Assembly (NCBI GenBank): GCA_003615045.1
Contig: ML014184.1
Span: 22,469-86,468, forward strand
From: Caulochytrium protostelioides
Lineage: Eukaryota > Chytridiomycota > Caulochytriomycetes > Caulochytriales > Caulochytriaceae
Length of the DNA stretch: 64,000 nt
Direction: 5' to 3'
Shown: in pieces, positions 20,601 to 29,682 of the stretch
Numbering within the stretch: the stretch's first letter is position 1
Layout of the letters: each line of letters opens with the position of its first letter
Translations under genes and position numbers: made by a program
The notes under the pieces: model-generated
What the model was told of the DNA's origin: nothing
The model's input: only the letters and a program-made list of their open reading frames with translations
Databases searched by the model: none

Positions 20601-22247
20601 TATGTCTACCAACGCCCTGTTTGTCTTGGGGATTATCCCAGGGCGTGCACATTGTCGGCAGCTTTCTTGAAATGGGCTTGGCTTCAGGACTTTGTTTCAC
20701 ATTTGAGTCACCGCCGTCGATTATTTGGGCCAGGCGAAGGCGACGCCCTATGGGGCGCTGTGGGACAAGTTGAACGTGATATCTGTGGGAGGCGGTTTTG
20801 GTGCGGCAAGATAGGCGATGTTATGCTTTGGCTTGGTACGTTCTTACGCGGCGTCGCTAGCGGCGTCGCTACCTCAGCGTTGTGTAATCAAGAGCCTTCC
20901 ACCGGCACCCGGACTCATGGGGGAACCAGAGCAATGACGACACTATCCTTCGACACTATCGATGCCGAAGACGTGGCTTGCCGAACTCATGATGGGCTCC
21001 GGAATTTCAGTGGGTAGGGGTCTGTCCAGGTCCCACACTGCACAGCACCGCTATATGCAAACCTGGGTGGCTCCTCCTCTTCTATCGTGGAAAGTCACGG
21101 CATCGCGGTCGGCCACCCGAGACTACTACTCCTTTTCCCCGTAAAGCAGACTGAAGGTGAGGACCTCAATCGCTTCGGCCGAGCGTTGTTTCCAGAGCAA
21201 GCCTGCCTGATAAATGGATAAATGGACCCCCAAACTCCGTTGGGCGTCACATTGACGCCCCATGGGCGCAGTTCTTGGTCACGTTGAGCTCGTTCAGGAA
21301 AAGTTCCCCCGAGGCCTCCTCCCCTTAACTCCGCTCCGTTATCTTTTATATCTTTTCACCAAAAAAAAAAAAAAATAGTAAGACATGTGTAAACTTAGTG
21401 GTCCTAAAACTTAGTGACTTGGCAGCGACGCGACGACGGTGTCGAAGCGGCAGCTCTGCTGCCCGCGTGATAATGAGCCGGAATTTTTTTTGGACATCAG
21501 TTTTGGACAGCAGTTCTTTCGAGCTGGGGCTCCAGCGATGTGGCGATGCCCCCATGCCTAGACCGAAGCCGGCGATCATGCTTTGACCGAAGCCGGCGAG
21601 AAGTCCTCGCTTTTCAGACAGACATTTCTTGGGGATCGCTATCTGCATGGAGCCCAAGTGAGGGTCGTGATAAGGCCTACGCCCGCCGATGGCATCCTGG
21701 ACGGTGGGGCCCACTCTTGCAGGCGACACGTCGCAGTTCTCCGATCATGTCGTCGGGCAGCACAGGGTGCTGCCTCATGATTAGATGGCCAACGTCCGGA
21801 TGGGCACGGGCGTCGTGCATGCCGCTCGGCTGGCCGCGATCGGCCTATATAAAGACTTCTAGGGTGGTTTCTGAGTGACTCGTATTCGACAAGTCGTGAA
21901 CAAGCCATGCACGCGCTGTGGTTACCCGTGCCAGATGGATCCTTCCCTCCCGGTGGGTCATGCAGCCTACAGCATTCACATGTAGCGCCCTGACTCACAT
22001 TGGCATCATCGGCATCATCTCTGCAGCTTGGAACGCGTGGGCTAATCTAACTTTCTTACGGCTAATACGGCTCGGTCTGCCTTTTCCGGTGCGCTCCCTG
22101 CCGTACGCTTCGTCTGCTCGTTCACGCTCCTACCGCGCTCCTACCGCGTCCGTCTGACTTTCGTCGCCGCGACATTCGTTCATCTCCCCGGCTTCCCTGC
22201 TAGCGCCGTCGCCCCAGCCCACCTCGGACCCCCCCCATCATCGCATC
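20601..22247. other. lower-GC intergenic region
   Basis: No gene recognised. It has clearly more A/T than the flanking DNA. A run of about 15 A lies at 21360-21376, and short open frames without motifs are present. The last ~200 bp hold C/T-rich promoter-like sequence before the secreted-protein gene. Some of this may be decayed element sequence upstream of Fanzor copy A, but I could not align it to the other copies. Confidence 0.4.
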
Positions 22248-23780
22248 ATGCGGCGCCACTATGGGCTGCTGCTCGCCCTCTGGTCAGTCTTGTGTTTGTG
22301 TCACATAGTCCATGCCATCGAGCGATCGCAGAGCGACTCCTCGGAATCGGCCTTCGTCACCGACTATATCGAGCGCACCGATCAGGACGTTTTGTCCAAG
22401 GAATCCGCCGAATTTCTCTCCACTGTGTGGCCTCTACCGCCACACGTGGCACCATCCACGTCGCGAAGCAAAAACGTGCTGCGAACCACACACGGACTTC
22501 ACCGATACGATCTGGCCGATTTGGCTCCGAAACAGGTCCTAGCTGACCAGTGGCACGCCCATCTGAATGAGGTGATGAACAAGTTAGATACCCTTCTCGA
22601 TGGCAAACCGGAGGTGGTCGGGGCGCGTATCATCTCCAGCCTCTTCGACATCATCGGAGATCTCTTGCAACCGTCGTTTATCATGTCCCGTACGGAGACC
22701 CTTGTTCCCGCGATTTTCGCGTTTAATTCGTGGTTGCGCACCCCAACTGATCGAAAGGATTCGCCCTGGAATGACTTGAACGCGGCACTGACGAGGATCA
22801 ACGAGCAGCGACCGCTCCAAGCCTTCCCAGAGATCGAACGGACGATGCAGATTTACGTGGACTATATAGGCGCCCTGCAGACGCGCTGGTTAGCAGCGCA
22901 TCGGATCCGGTATTACGATACTCATACCGACGAGCTGTCCTTCACCGCTCAACGTTTGGGTGTCGCGTTGAGCCATCTCCAAATCCTGGCGTCAGATGCC
23001 GGAGAGACACTCGTCGCCAACAAGGCTGGTTGGCCACGCTCATTGCCTTTTCCCGCTAGGACGGAGGGTCTTAGCGAGGACTATATCAACCTTGATCGCG
23101 TTTTCGTCGGATCGCGGCTCTACAAGCTGGGGCCGGCGGAGTCGCTGAGGTCTGAGCCTGAGTACGCGCCCCAAGATGAGTTTGAATTTCGTGAGCCTGA
23201 TCATCGGATCGATATCTACGATTTTGCGGAGAAGATGCGGAAGGCAACACCTTTCGATGCGTTTGAACTGATCCTGAACGACGTCTTCCCGCTTGCCTCG
23301 GTTCCGAAAGACACGGACATCACTTATGACTTGGTCCGTGACCTTGCTAAGGCGATCATTGGATTGATCATGCCGCTCTACGAATTGGCGGACGCTCAGA
23401 GCGTCACGTTGCGACAAAAGGACTACACCACTGTTTACACGACAGCCGAGAAACAGTTCTGTAAAGCCAGCGGGAGAATACAGAAATGTATCGACCAAAT
23501 TCTGAAATTCGATCGAGTTTCACCGGTATTTGGGCAGCAGAGCATGTTTGTCTCGACGATGGTCCACCGGTTGCCGCTGATGAATGTCTCAGGCAATCGC
23601 TATGACCACCGGTCCTTTTTCGCGAAAGCCACCGGCACTCGTTATACGACCCCCGCAAGGAGCACGATCGCACGTCACGCTCCCACCCGTTCCCTCTCCT
23701 CACCTGAAGTAGCCGCATTGACAGCGCCCTCAGCGAGGTCGATCTTCAAGGCGACATCGATTGAAAACCTTCACTTCTAA
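22248..23780 (+). CDS. secreted orphan protein
   Basis: A single 510-residue frame starting at a clear ATG and encoding a signal peptide (MRRHYGLLLALWSVLCLCHIVHA, likely cut after about residue 23). The mature part has no transmembrane segment, few cysteines (FCKASGRIQKC near residue 410) and no family motif I know. Predicted structure would be mostly helical. Its base composition is lower in GC than the housekeeping genes, and it sits between two Fanzor relics. Recent origin, transfer or weak selection are possible, and an effector-like role would be speculation. The downstream end lies only ~20 bp from Fanzor copy B. A second small secreted protein sits beside Fanzor copy C, a similar arrangement. 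Confidence 0.75.
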   Translation: MRRHYGLLLALWSVLCLCHIVHAIERSQSDSSESAFVTDYIERTDQDVLSKESAEFLSTVWPLPPHVAPSTSRSKNVLRTTHGLHRYDLADLAPKQVLADQWHAHLNEVMNKLDTLLDGKPEVVGARIISSLFDIIGDLLQPSFIMSRTETLVPAIFAFNSWLRTPTDRKDSPWNDLNAALTRINEQRPLQAFPEIERTMQIYVDYIGALQTRWLAAHRIRYYDTHTDELSFTAQRLGVALSHLQILASDAGETLVANKAGWPRSLPFPARTEGLSEDYINLDRVFVGSRLYKLGPAESLRSEPEYAPQDEFEFREPDHRIDIYDFAEKMRKATPFDAFELILNDVFPLASVPKDTDITYDLVRDLAKAIIGLIMPLYELADAQSVTLRQKDYTTVYTTAEKQFCKASGRIQKCIDQILKFDRVSPVFGQQSMFVSTMVHRLPLMNVSGNRYDHRSFFAKATGTRYTTPARSTIARHAPTRSLSSPEVAALTAPSARSIFKATSIENLHF

Positions 23781-23800
23781 CCATCTTTACCTAAAAACGC

Positions 23801-24365
23801 GTTCCTGTTTGTCCACGGAGGGAACGGCAAGATCGGGGCGCTACCCTCTCGGGCCTACCAGGCGTGGGCCCAACGCTTGCGTACCGTCTTGGTCGACGGT
23901 CGAGGTCCGGGCGACCCTGGTGCATGCCGGGACGAACGAAATGCTGGCCGTGCCGATCACTCGCGCGTCCTGGGCCGGCGCGTCCCGGCGCGAGCCGAGG
24001 GTCGATCCACCGGGTCCGCAGGCCTCGGGCAAGCGTTCCCTCCACCGGGCCTCCGGTCAACCCGGCCCGCAGGATCCAGGTGTCTGCCCCGACGACCGTC
24101 GTCCTGAAATCCAGTCAACGCCGCCGCCAGGAGACCGTGGTCCGAGGGTCGCTGGGGTGTGATGCCATCCACGGCAAGCTTGCGACCGGCGATCTCAATG
24201 CCGCATTGAACATCCGGCGCTGCCTAGCGTTACCCGCGAGACCGATCGCGCGGTGCCGCCACCAGGTGGCAGCAACATTGTCACGCTCATCCTGATGCCT
24301 CGCGCGCGCTGCCTCGATGGGCGACCCCTCGGGGGGCACCCCCCTGGGTGGGGTTGGGTGGGGGG
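23801..24365 (+). pseudogene. Fanzor relic, copy B (C-terminal nuclease fragment)
   Basis: A plus-strand remnant of the same Fanzor family. The read begins with NGKIGALPSRAYQAWAQRLR and TVLVD; a small indel near 23905 then shifts the frame, and the next part reads AGTNEMLA in another frame. It resumes near 24090 with TTVVLKSSQRRRQETVVRG, SLGCDAIHGKLATGDLNAA and LNIRRCLALPARP. The RuvC-III aspartate is kept (GDLNAALNI) and one zinc-ribbon-side cysteine is present (SLGC). The N-terminal half is missing: the secreted-protein gene ends just upstream. The stop at about 24295 is followed by the shared tail. Confidence 0.75.
24296..24365 (+). other. conserved 3' tail of Fanzor copy B
   Basis: Carries TGCCTC (24310-24315) and GGCACC (24335-24340) at the same 24-25 nt spacing as copies A and D. 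A C-run/G-run hairpin (GACCCCTCGGGGGG) lies between the boxes. Confidence 0.55.
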
Positions 24366-25803
24366 GATGGCGGGCGCGTGAGGATGGGCCGCCAAAGATG
24401 AGCACACGTCGGTTGATCGAAAATGGCGTCGCTGGCTTGAGGACTCGGCGATGGCGCTGCATGCGCGTCTGAGCCGCCCACGGCCGCGCGTGGCCGTGGG
24501 CGGATCCGCTGGGCCGTCGCAGCAGCGGACGGACTCCATTCGACACCGGCTTCGACGCTGCGTCTGCTGCCATACGGCGCGGCGTGTTTCCTCGCGGTTG
24601 CCTTAATTTTCTCTTTTCTCTCTATTTTTTCGCGGTGGCGGCGCGGGGTAGCTGGAGGCGTCCGTCCCATCGATCCCGTCGGCGCTGCTGCTGCTGCTGC
24701 TGCTGCTGCCGCGGCCACGACCACCGCCGAGCCGAGAAGAAAGCACCACTGGTACTCGACGCCGGCGCGAGGAAAAAAAGGGCCAAGCCGACGGGGAGGG
24801 CCGACTCGCCCGCCTCGGGCCAGCAGGCCGACAACGCCCGCCGGCATGCGGGCGGGGCCTTCATGCACCGAGGCGCGCGGACGGCGCCCGGCGTGGAGGG
24901 GCGTCGCGCTCGCCTGCTCGCCGCGCTGCAGGGCGCTGCAGGGCGCGCCTTCCTCGCTCGATGCCTCGCTGGCCCGGCCTCGCGCGCGCTCGCTCGCGCG
25001 CTCGCTCGGCGGACCGCCCTGATGCCGCCGCGGCGGGCGGAATCTGAAACGCTCGCGAGGCCGTTGATGTCGCCGCGATGGGCCGCGGCCGCCGCCGCCG
25101 CCGCGCCAGGCGACCGACGGCGTCGCGGCGGTGAGGCGTGGTGCGATGGCGGTGCCTGCCCGCCGGGTGCCTGCCCGCCGGGTGCCTGCCGGGGTCGGGC
25201 CACAGCGCCGCTCACGACGGCCGCGGCCGCAGGGGAGGATGCACGGCATCGCGCAATGGCATCGTCGGCCGGGGCCGGTCGTCCCTCGTCGAGGGGCCAC
25301 GGGAGGCGCAGGGCCGGGCCTCGTTCCCAGCGACGGCGGTGGCGCCCGTGCCCAGGAGGCCCGGGCGAGTATGCCGGCAGCGAGGGCGACGCATCGCCCG
25401 CGCACGAGGCGTTGCCCATGGTACCCGCGGTACCCGCGGTACCCCAGGACCGCTCGGACCGCTAGGACCGCGGCGAGGATGCCGACAGAGACCTCGGAAA
25501 CCCTAAAGCGACGACGCCGCTGCCCGTAGCAAGACGGATGGCCCGGTCGCCGGCTGGCTCGGCGTGCCCCGTCGCACCCACACCCCACGTGCGCACAAGG
25601 CCCCATGGTCCCACCGCCAACAACCGCCATCGGCACTCTCAGTCCGTCCTGACGCTCGTTTCACTCGCGCTGGTTCAACGCCGTCCGAGGTTCCCTGAGA
25701 CTCATCCGATTGGTGCTGACTCCCGCGCCAGCGTTCCTCGCCTGCCTCGCAGTTCTCTCTCATCCGCCGCCGCGCCGTCTCTTTCCTTTTTCTTGATTTC
25801 GCC
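24366..25803. other. GC-rich intergenic region
   Basis: No gene recognised. It includes a short (CTG)8 run near 24685-24709, several GCGCTCGCTCG repeats and TACCCGCGG-type repeats near 25420. The last ~60 bp are C/T-rich (CTCTTTCCTTTTTC), a typical 5' leader for the next gene. Confidence 0.5.
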
Positions 25804-26319
25804 ATGGGTGAAGCCGTGAAGAAGCAGTGGTGGGCCCGCCGGGCCTACTTCGGCCTGTTTTCGTTGCGCATCGGCGCGCTGATTTCGGCCTTGCTGAACA
25901 TCCTGATTGACATTCTGATGATCGTGCTCGCGATTGTCGGCATTGAGGCCTGGAAGTCGGGCAAGATTCAGCCCCGCGTTTTCGAGCAGCTGAACATCGA
26001 CCCGCTCGATAACTCGATGTCCAAATACCTGTGGTCGACCTTCGCCGTCTTCCTGGCGGACCTCGCGTTCAACATCACCGGCCTCGTGGGCGCGTGGAAG
26101 CGCGTGTTCATGGCTAACATCTGCTGGATCGCGTGGCAGTGGTTCCGCACGGCGATTCTCTTTGTCGCCTCGATTGTCCTGCTGGCCAACCACAAGTGGG
26201 CCTTCGGCGCCACCGCCCTCGCCTTGTCCTTTATCTTCTTCTACTTCACCATTGTCGCCACTGCCTTTGGCCAAGAGATGGATCTCAAGAAGAAGGCCCA
26301 CAAGAAAATCCACTACTAA
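25804..26319 (+). CDS. four-pass integral membrane protein of unknown function
   Basis: A 171-residue protein from an ATG in good context (CGCCATGG). Four hydrophobic segments are clear: about residues 22-46, 76-97, 100-126 and 128-152. The N-terminus is short (MGEAVKKQWWARRAYFGLFS) and the tail basic (DLKKKAHKKIHY). The loop between helices 1 and 2 holds a small polar domain (KIQPRVFEQLNIDPLDNSMS). Even codon use and strong helices suggest a conserved, expressed gene. The fold resembles small tetraspan proteins of fungal membranes, but I recognise no named family. It converges on the receptor-like gene downstream. Confidence 0.85.
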   Translation: MGEAVKKQWWARRAYFGLFSLRIGALISALLNILIDILMIVLAIVGIEAWKSGKIQPRVFEQLNIDPLDNSMSKYLWSTFAVFLADLAFNITGLVGAWKRVFMANICWIAWQWFRTAILFVASIVLLANHKWAFGATALALSFIFFYFTIVATAFGQEMDLKKKAHKKIHY

Positions 26320-27096
26320 GCGACGCGGCTCGGGCGAAGGCCCCTTTCACCGTCCTATCGTGGCCCGGCCGTCCGGCGTGCCCCCTTCCGCGCCACCAGC
26401 TGCCGGTGAGCTCCGGCGCCCTCGCCGGTATCAGCACGTCCAAGAGCCCGACGGCAAAGCAGGCCACTGCCGCTGTTGGCTTCGAGCCGTCATTCGCCCA
26501 TCGCTGCCGCCAGTCGCCCATCGCCGCCGCTGCTGCAGCCGAGCGACGGGGCAGAGCCGCTCCTTCGCCGCCAGCAGGATGGTGATGTCGTCGAGTGGCC
26601 GCCGTCCGATGCATGCTGTCCCGTGGTGCCATTTCTGCTGTGCGCTTCCTCGGTGATATTGATGTCCATCCCCTGTCGCTCCTCGCTGCCGCTCCGCGGC
26701 ACGGTTGTTTCATTTTTGTTGTTGTTGTTGTTGTTGCTTTCCCCGCATCCTCCTATTTATAGACTGACGTCGCTCGCGGCCGTATCTTTGACGCTCGGGC
26801 TGACGGCCTGAACGCCGTTCTACGCCCACGTGACCTCACTCCGTTGTCGTTTCCTCATTGTCGCCCCCTTCCTCCTTATATCTATCGCGTCCTACCTCAT
26901 CGAACCACGTGCCATTCTAAAAAACTCTGTGATACTTGACGACCCATGGTCTCACAACCCTGCGCGGGTGTGCAGGGCAGCCATGCCCTGTTGAGAAAGA
27001 GGGGATGCCTCGGGCTGTGGGGCCGTGATCGCGTGGGTCCCGATGCATTCATGAAAAGAGACCGGTACATGTGGGTTGACCCCCTAAAGTAGAACA
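26320..27096. other. shared 3' region of two convergent genes
   Basis: No gene recognised. It contains a (GTT)n run (26716-26737) and T-rich stretches consistent with 3' ends of the flanking convergent genes. Confidence 0.5.
26716..26737. repeat. (GTT)n trinucleotide run
   Basis: About seven GTT units in the 3' region of the four-pass membrane protein gene. Confidence 0.85.
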
Positions 27097-29682
27097 TCAC
27101 GCGTGGAGATGCAACGGCTCGCCCATCGAGCCCATCATCCCGTAGAATGAGCGGGGCGGCGGCGGCGGCGGCGGCGGTGTGGCATCTTCCGGCACCGCCG
27201 AGTCGTCGCGGACCTCGGCCCCGTCGTCGCCGTCGCCGTCGCTGTCCGCCGCCGAAGGGTGATAGGGATGCCGCGCGGCGCTCGTCCGATGCGGGTGATG
27301 GTGCTGCGGGTGGTGGTGCGTCTCGGGCGGTGGCCGGTGGCGGGGCGGCAGGTGCGGGCGGCGCTGATACGGCGGGTAGGCGCCGACCAGCGCGTCGGCC
27401 TGCAGGGTCGCTTCGTAGCTCGGCGGGTCGTACGTGAGGACCGCGAGCAGTTCGCGCGCACGCTCGGCCAGGTCGATTGCCGGCAGGGGCGTTGAGGGCG
27501 ACGGCGGCGACGGCCGGGAGGGCGACGACGAGGCCACGGCGGGCGCGGCCTCCGCCTCCGGCCTCGACAACGGAGGTGGTGGGGCGGGACCGGCAACGGC
27601 CGTGGCAGCCGCGGCGGCGACGATAGCGGAGGTCGGGAGCTGGGACACGGCGCCAGGGGCCGGGGCCGGAGCCGGGGGCTGCGCGGCGGAGCCGCCCGAG
27701 CTCGCGAAAACGCGCGCCAGGCGGTACCAGAAGCCCGAGGGCGCCGATGTGGCGAGCGGGTTCGTGGGCAACGCACCGGATGGACGCGCCGTGCGTGGCG
27801 GCGGCGGCGATGCCGGTCGGGCCGTCGGCACGGCCAGGGGCGGCCAGGGCGTGTCGGCGTCGAGCGCGGCCGTCATGCCGGGCAGGGGGGTCAATGCTGA
27901 TGGCGGCACGGTCATCTCGACCATGTAGTGGTGGGCCGCTGTCAGCGCATGGGGCGCGGGCACCAGCTGCGGCGGACCGGCGTCCAGCTCGGGCTCGCTG
28001 TTCGCGTCGATGTCGCTCGGCGTCTGTGCCACGGGGTCGAGCGATCGAGCAATATCTGCGTCGTCGGGTCGCTGCGCATGCGCATGCGATGGGGACGAGA
28101 ACACTCGGTCGTGTGGACGCATGGCGGGATCGATTGTCGGCGACAACGAACGGCGACGCACCGCGTTGCGCACTGACATCGGTGCGTTCAGCGACTCTGG
28201 GTCCGAGTGGACCTCACCGGTGCCCGTCACAACAGCCTCATCGGCATCGGCCTCGACATCAGCATCATCATCAGCATCAGTCTCGGTATCGACATCAGAA
28301 TCGATGACGGGGCGGGTGACCGGGAACGACGGCAGGAAAGGCGGAGGTCGCCACGCGAGCCCATTAGACACGAGCTGAGGCAAGGCCGCCCGTGGACGGG
28401 AGGCGGAGCCAAGCCCATCGGCGCTGACCGCGCTGCGGCCGGCCACCGATCGCATCGACCCGCGGGTCTGCAACAGCGGCGTCCCGTCGGGCGCCACGGC
28501 ATCCGTGGGCGTAGGGCCGGCGCCCACCGACGCCCGGCGCAGCACCCGCGACAGCGGCCGCGGCGGTGACGGGGATGCGGACGCGGTCGACGCGGACGAC
28601 GCGGTCGACGCGGACGACGCGCCGTCGAAGGACGCGGCGGTGGAACGCGCAGCGGTCGAGGGCCGGCTCACGTAGCTCGGGGCCGAGTACCAGCTGGCAT
28701 AGCGGGGCAGTGGCCCTCGGGGCGTGGCAGCGGCCGCGGCGCGCGCGGTCCGGCGCGCACCTCGCCCGTCGGCGCCGAACCCGTCGTGGTCGGCGGCGCC
28801 ATCGTGAGCCTCGCGGCCGGCCGCGTCGCCCTCGTCGCTGTCCATGGCATCGTCATCAAAGCGGTCGGGCCGCGGGCCGTGCAGCGCGAGGTTGAGCCCG
28901 AGCGGCGCGACGGCGAGGGCGTTGCGCACGCCATGGCGGGGATGCGCGGCGCGGCGGGCGGCGACGCGGCGGCGCCGGTCACGGCGGAGGCGCGACGCGG
29001 GGCCCTCGGTCGCGTTGCCCGCGCCGCCCGCTGTGCCGCCCTGGGAGCGCGAGCGGAAGTCGAGGTGCCAGCCGCGGATGGAGAAGGGCCGCTTGGTGTA
29101 GCGCCAGATGACGGCGATGCCGATCCCCGTGACGGCGGCCAGGCAGATGGAGACGGCGACGTAGATGGCGTTGCTGGCACGGGAGGAGGAAGCGCCTGTG
29201 TCGTCGTTTTCGGCAGAGTTGGCCGAGTCGACGGTGTCGACGGTGTCGGCGTGGGGCGCGGCCGTCTGGCGGCCGCTGGCGTCGGCGTCGGCGTCGACCT
29301 CGGCGCTGGAGGCATGCGACAGCGCGGACGTCGCGGCGGGGGCGGCCGACCGGGTATTGGAGACGCAGACGCGGCTGGTCGCATGGCAGACAAAGCTACC
29401 GCCGGGCGTGCACTCGGCCGTGGTCAGGCACATGGCGCCGTTCGGGCCATTCGCGCTGCAGAGCCCGGCCTGGCACCAGTAGAAGGCGGGGTCGTTGCAG
29501 TCGGACGAGGTCATGCAGATGCCCGACGATGCGGCCGCCAGGGCCGCGGGCGAGGGCCGTGCGGCCGTCCGCGCCACGTGGCCTGCGAGCGCCGCGACGA
29601 GGAGCAGCAGCAGCCAGGGGGCCTGCCCGAGGGGATGCCATGCGAGGGGACGGCCCGCCGATCGCCGCGGCGCGCGCGCCAT
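27097..29682 (-). CDS. receptor-like single-pass membrane protein with cysteine-rich ectodomain
   Basis: 861 residues from the ATG at 29682, chosen because a signal peptide follows at once (core LLLLLVAALAGHV, cleavage near residue 42). Residues 56-106 hold eight cysteines in two similar halves (CMTSSDC..C..C and CLTTAEC..C..C). A Ser/Ala/Asp linker leads to one transmembrane helix (about 171-194) and a basic stop-transfer (RYTKRPF). The ~660-residue cytoplasmic part is disordered and Pro/Ser/Ala-rich. Near its end are a PPSY motif (753-756), which could bind WW-domain ubiquitin ligases, a His-rich stretch, a poly-Pro run and an acidic stretch. A role as surface sensor is inferred from layout only. 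The frame is open far upstream of 29682, but that part is low complexity and probably noncoding. Confidence 0.7.
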   Translation of the reverse strand: MARAPRRSAGRPLAWHPLGQAPWLLLLLVAALAGHVARTAARPSPAALAAASSGICMTSSDCNDPAFYWCQAGLCSANGPNGAMCLTTAECTPGGSFVCHATSRVCVSNTRSAAPAATSALSHASSAEVDADADASGRQTAAPHADTVDTVDSANSAENDDTGASSSRASNAIYVAVSICLAAVTGIGIAVIWRYTKRPFSIRGWHLDFRSRSQGGTAGGAGNATEGPASRLRRDRRRRVAARRAAHPRHGVRNALAVAPLGLNLALHGPRPDRFDDDAMDSDEGDAAGREAHDGAADHDGFGADGRGARRTARAAAAATPRGPLPRYASWYSAPSYVSRPSTAARSTAASFDGASSASTASSASTASASPSPPRPLSRVLRRASVGAGPTPTDAVAPDGTPLLQTRGSMRSVAGRSAVSADGLGSASRPRAALPQLVSNGLAWRPPPFLPSFPVTRPVIDSDVDTETDADDDADVEADADEAVVTGTGEVHSDPESLNAPMSVRNAVRRRSLSPTIDPAMRPHDRVFSSPSHAHAQRPDDADIARSLDPVAQTPSDIDANSEPELDAGPPQLVPAPHALTAAHHYMVEMTVPPSALTPLPGMTAALDADTPWPPLAVPTARPASPPPPRTARPSGALPTNPLATSAPSGFWYRLARVFASSGGSAAQPPAPAPAPGAVSQLPTSAIVAAAAATAVAGPAPPPPLSRPEAEAAPAVASSSPSRPSPPSPSTPLPAIDLAERARELLAVLTYDPPSYEATLQADALVGAYPPYQRRPHLPPRHRPPPETHHHPQHHHPHRTSAARHPYHPSAADSDGDGDDGAEVRDDSAVPEDATPPPPPPPPRSFYGMMGSMGEPLHLHA

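Noticed and set aside
20652-21017. 121-residue plus-strand frame next to Fanzor copy A
   Set aside because: It starts at a plausible ATG but matches no family and does not align with upstream parts of other copies; left as unassigned intergenic DNA.
21360-21376. A-run considered as a retrotransposon poly(A) tail
   Set aside because: No reverse transcriptase or target-site duplication nearby.
22773-22790. DLNAAL in the secreted protein, resembling the Fanzor RuvC-III motif
   Set aside because: The surrounding sequence (PWNDLNAALTRINEQ) has no zinc ribbon or RRC context, and the gene has a signal peptide. Chance similarity.
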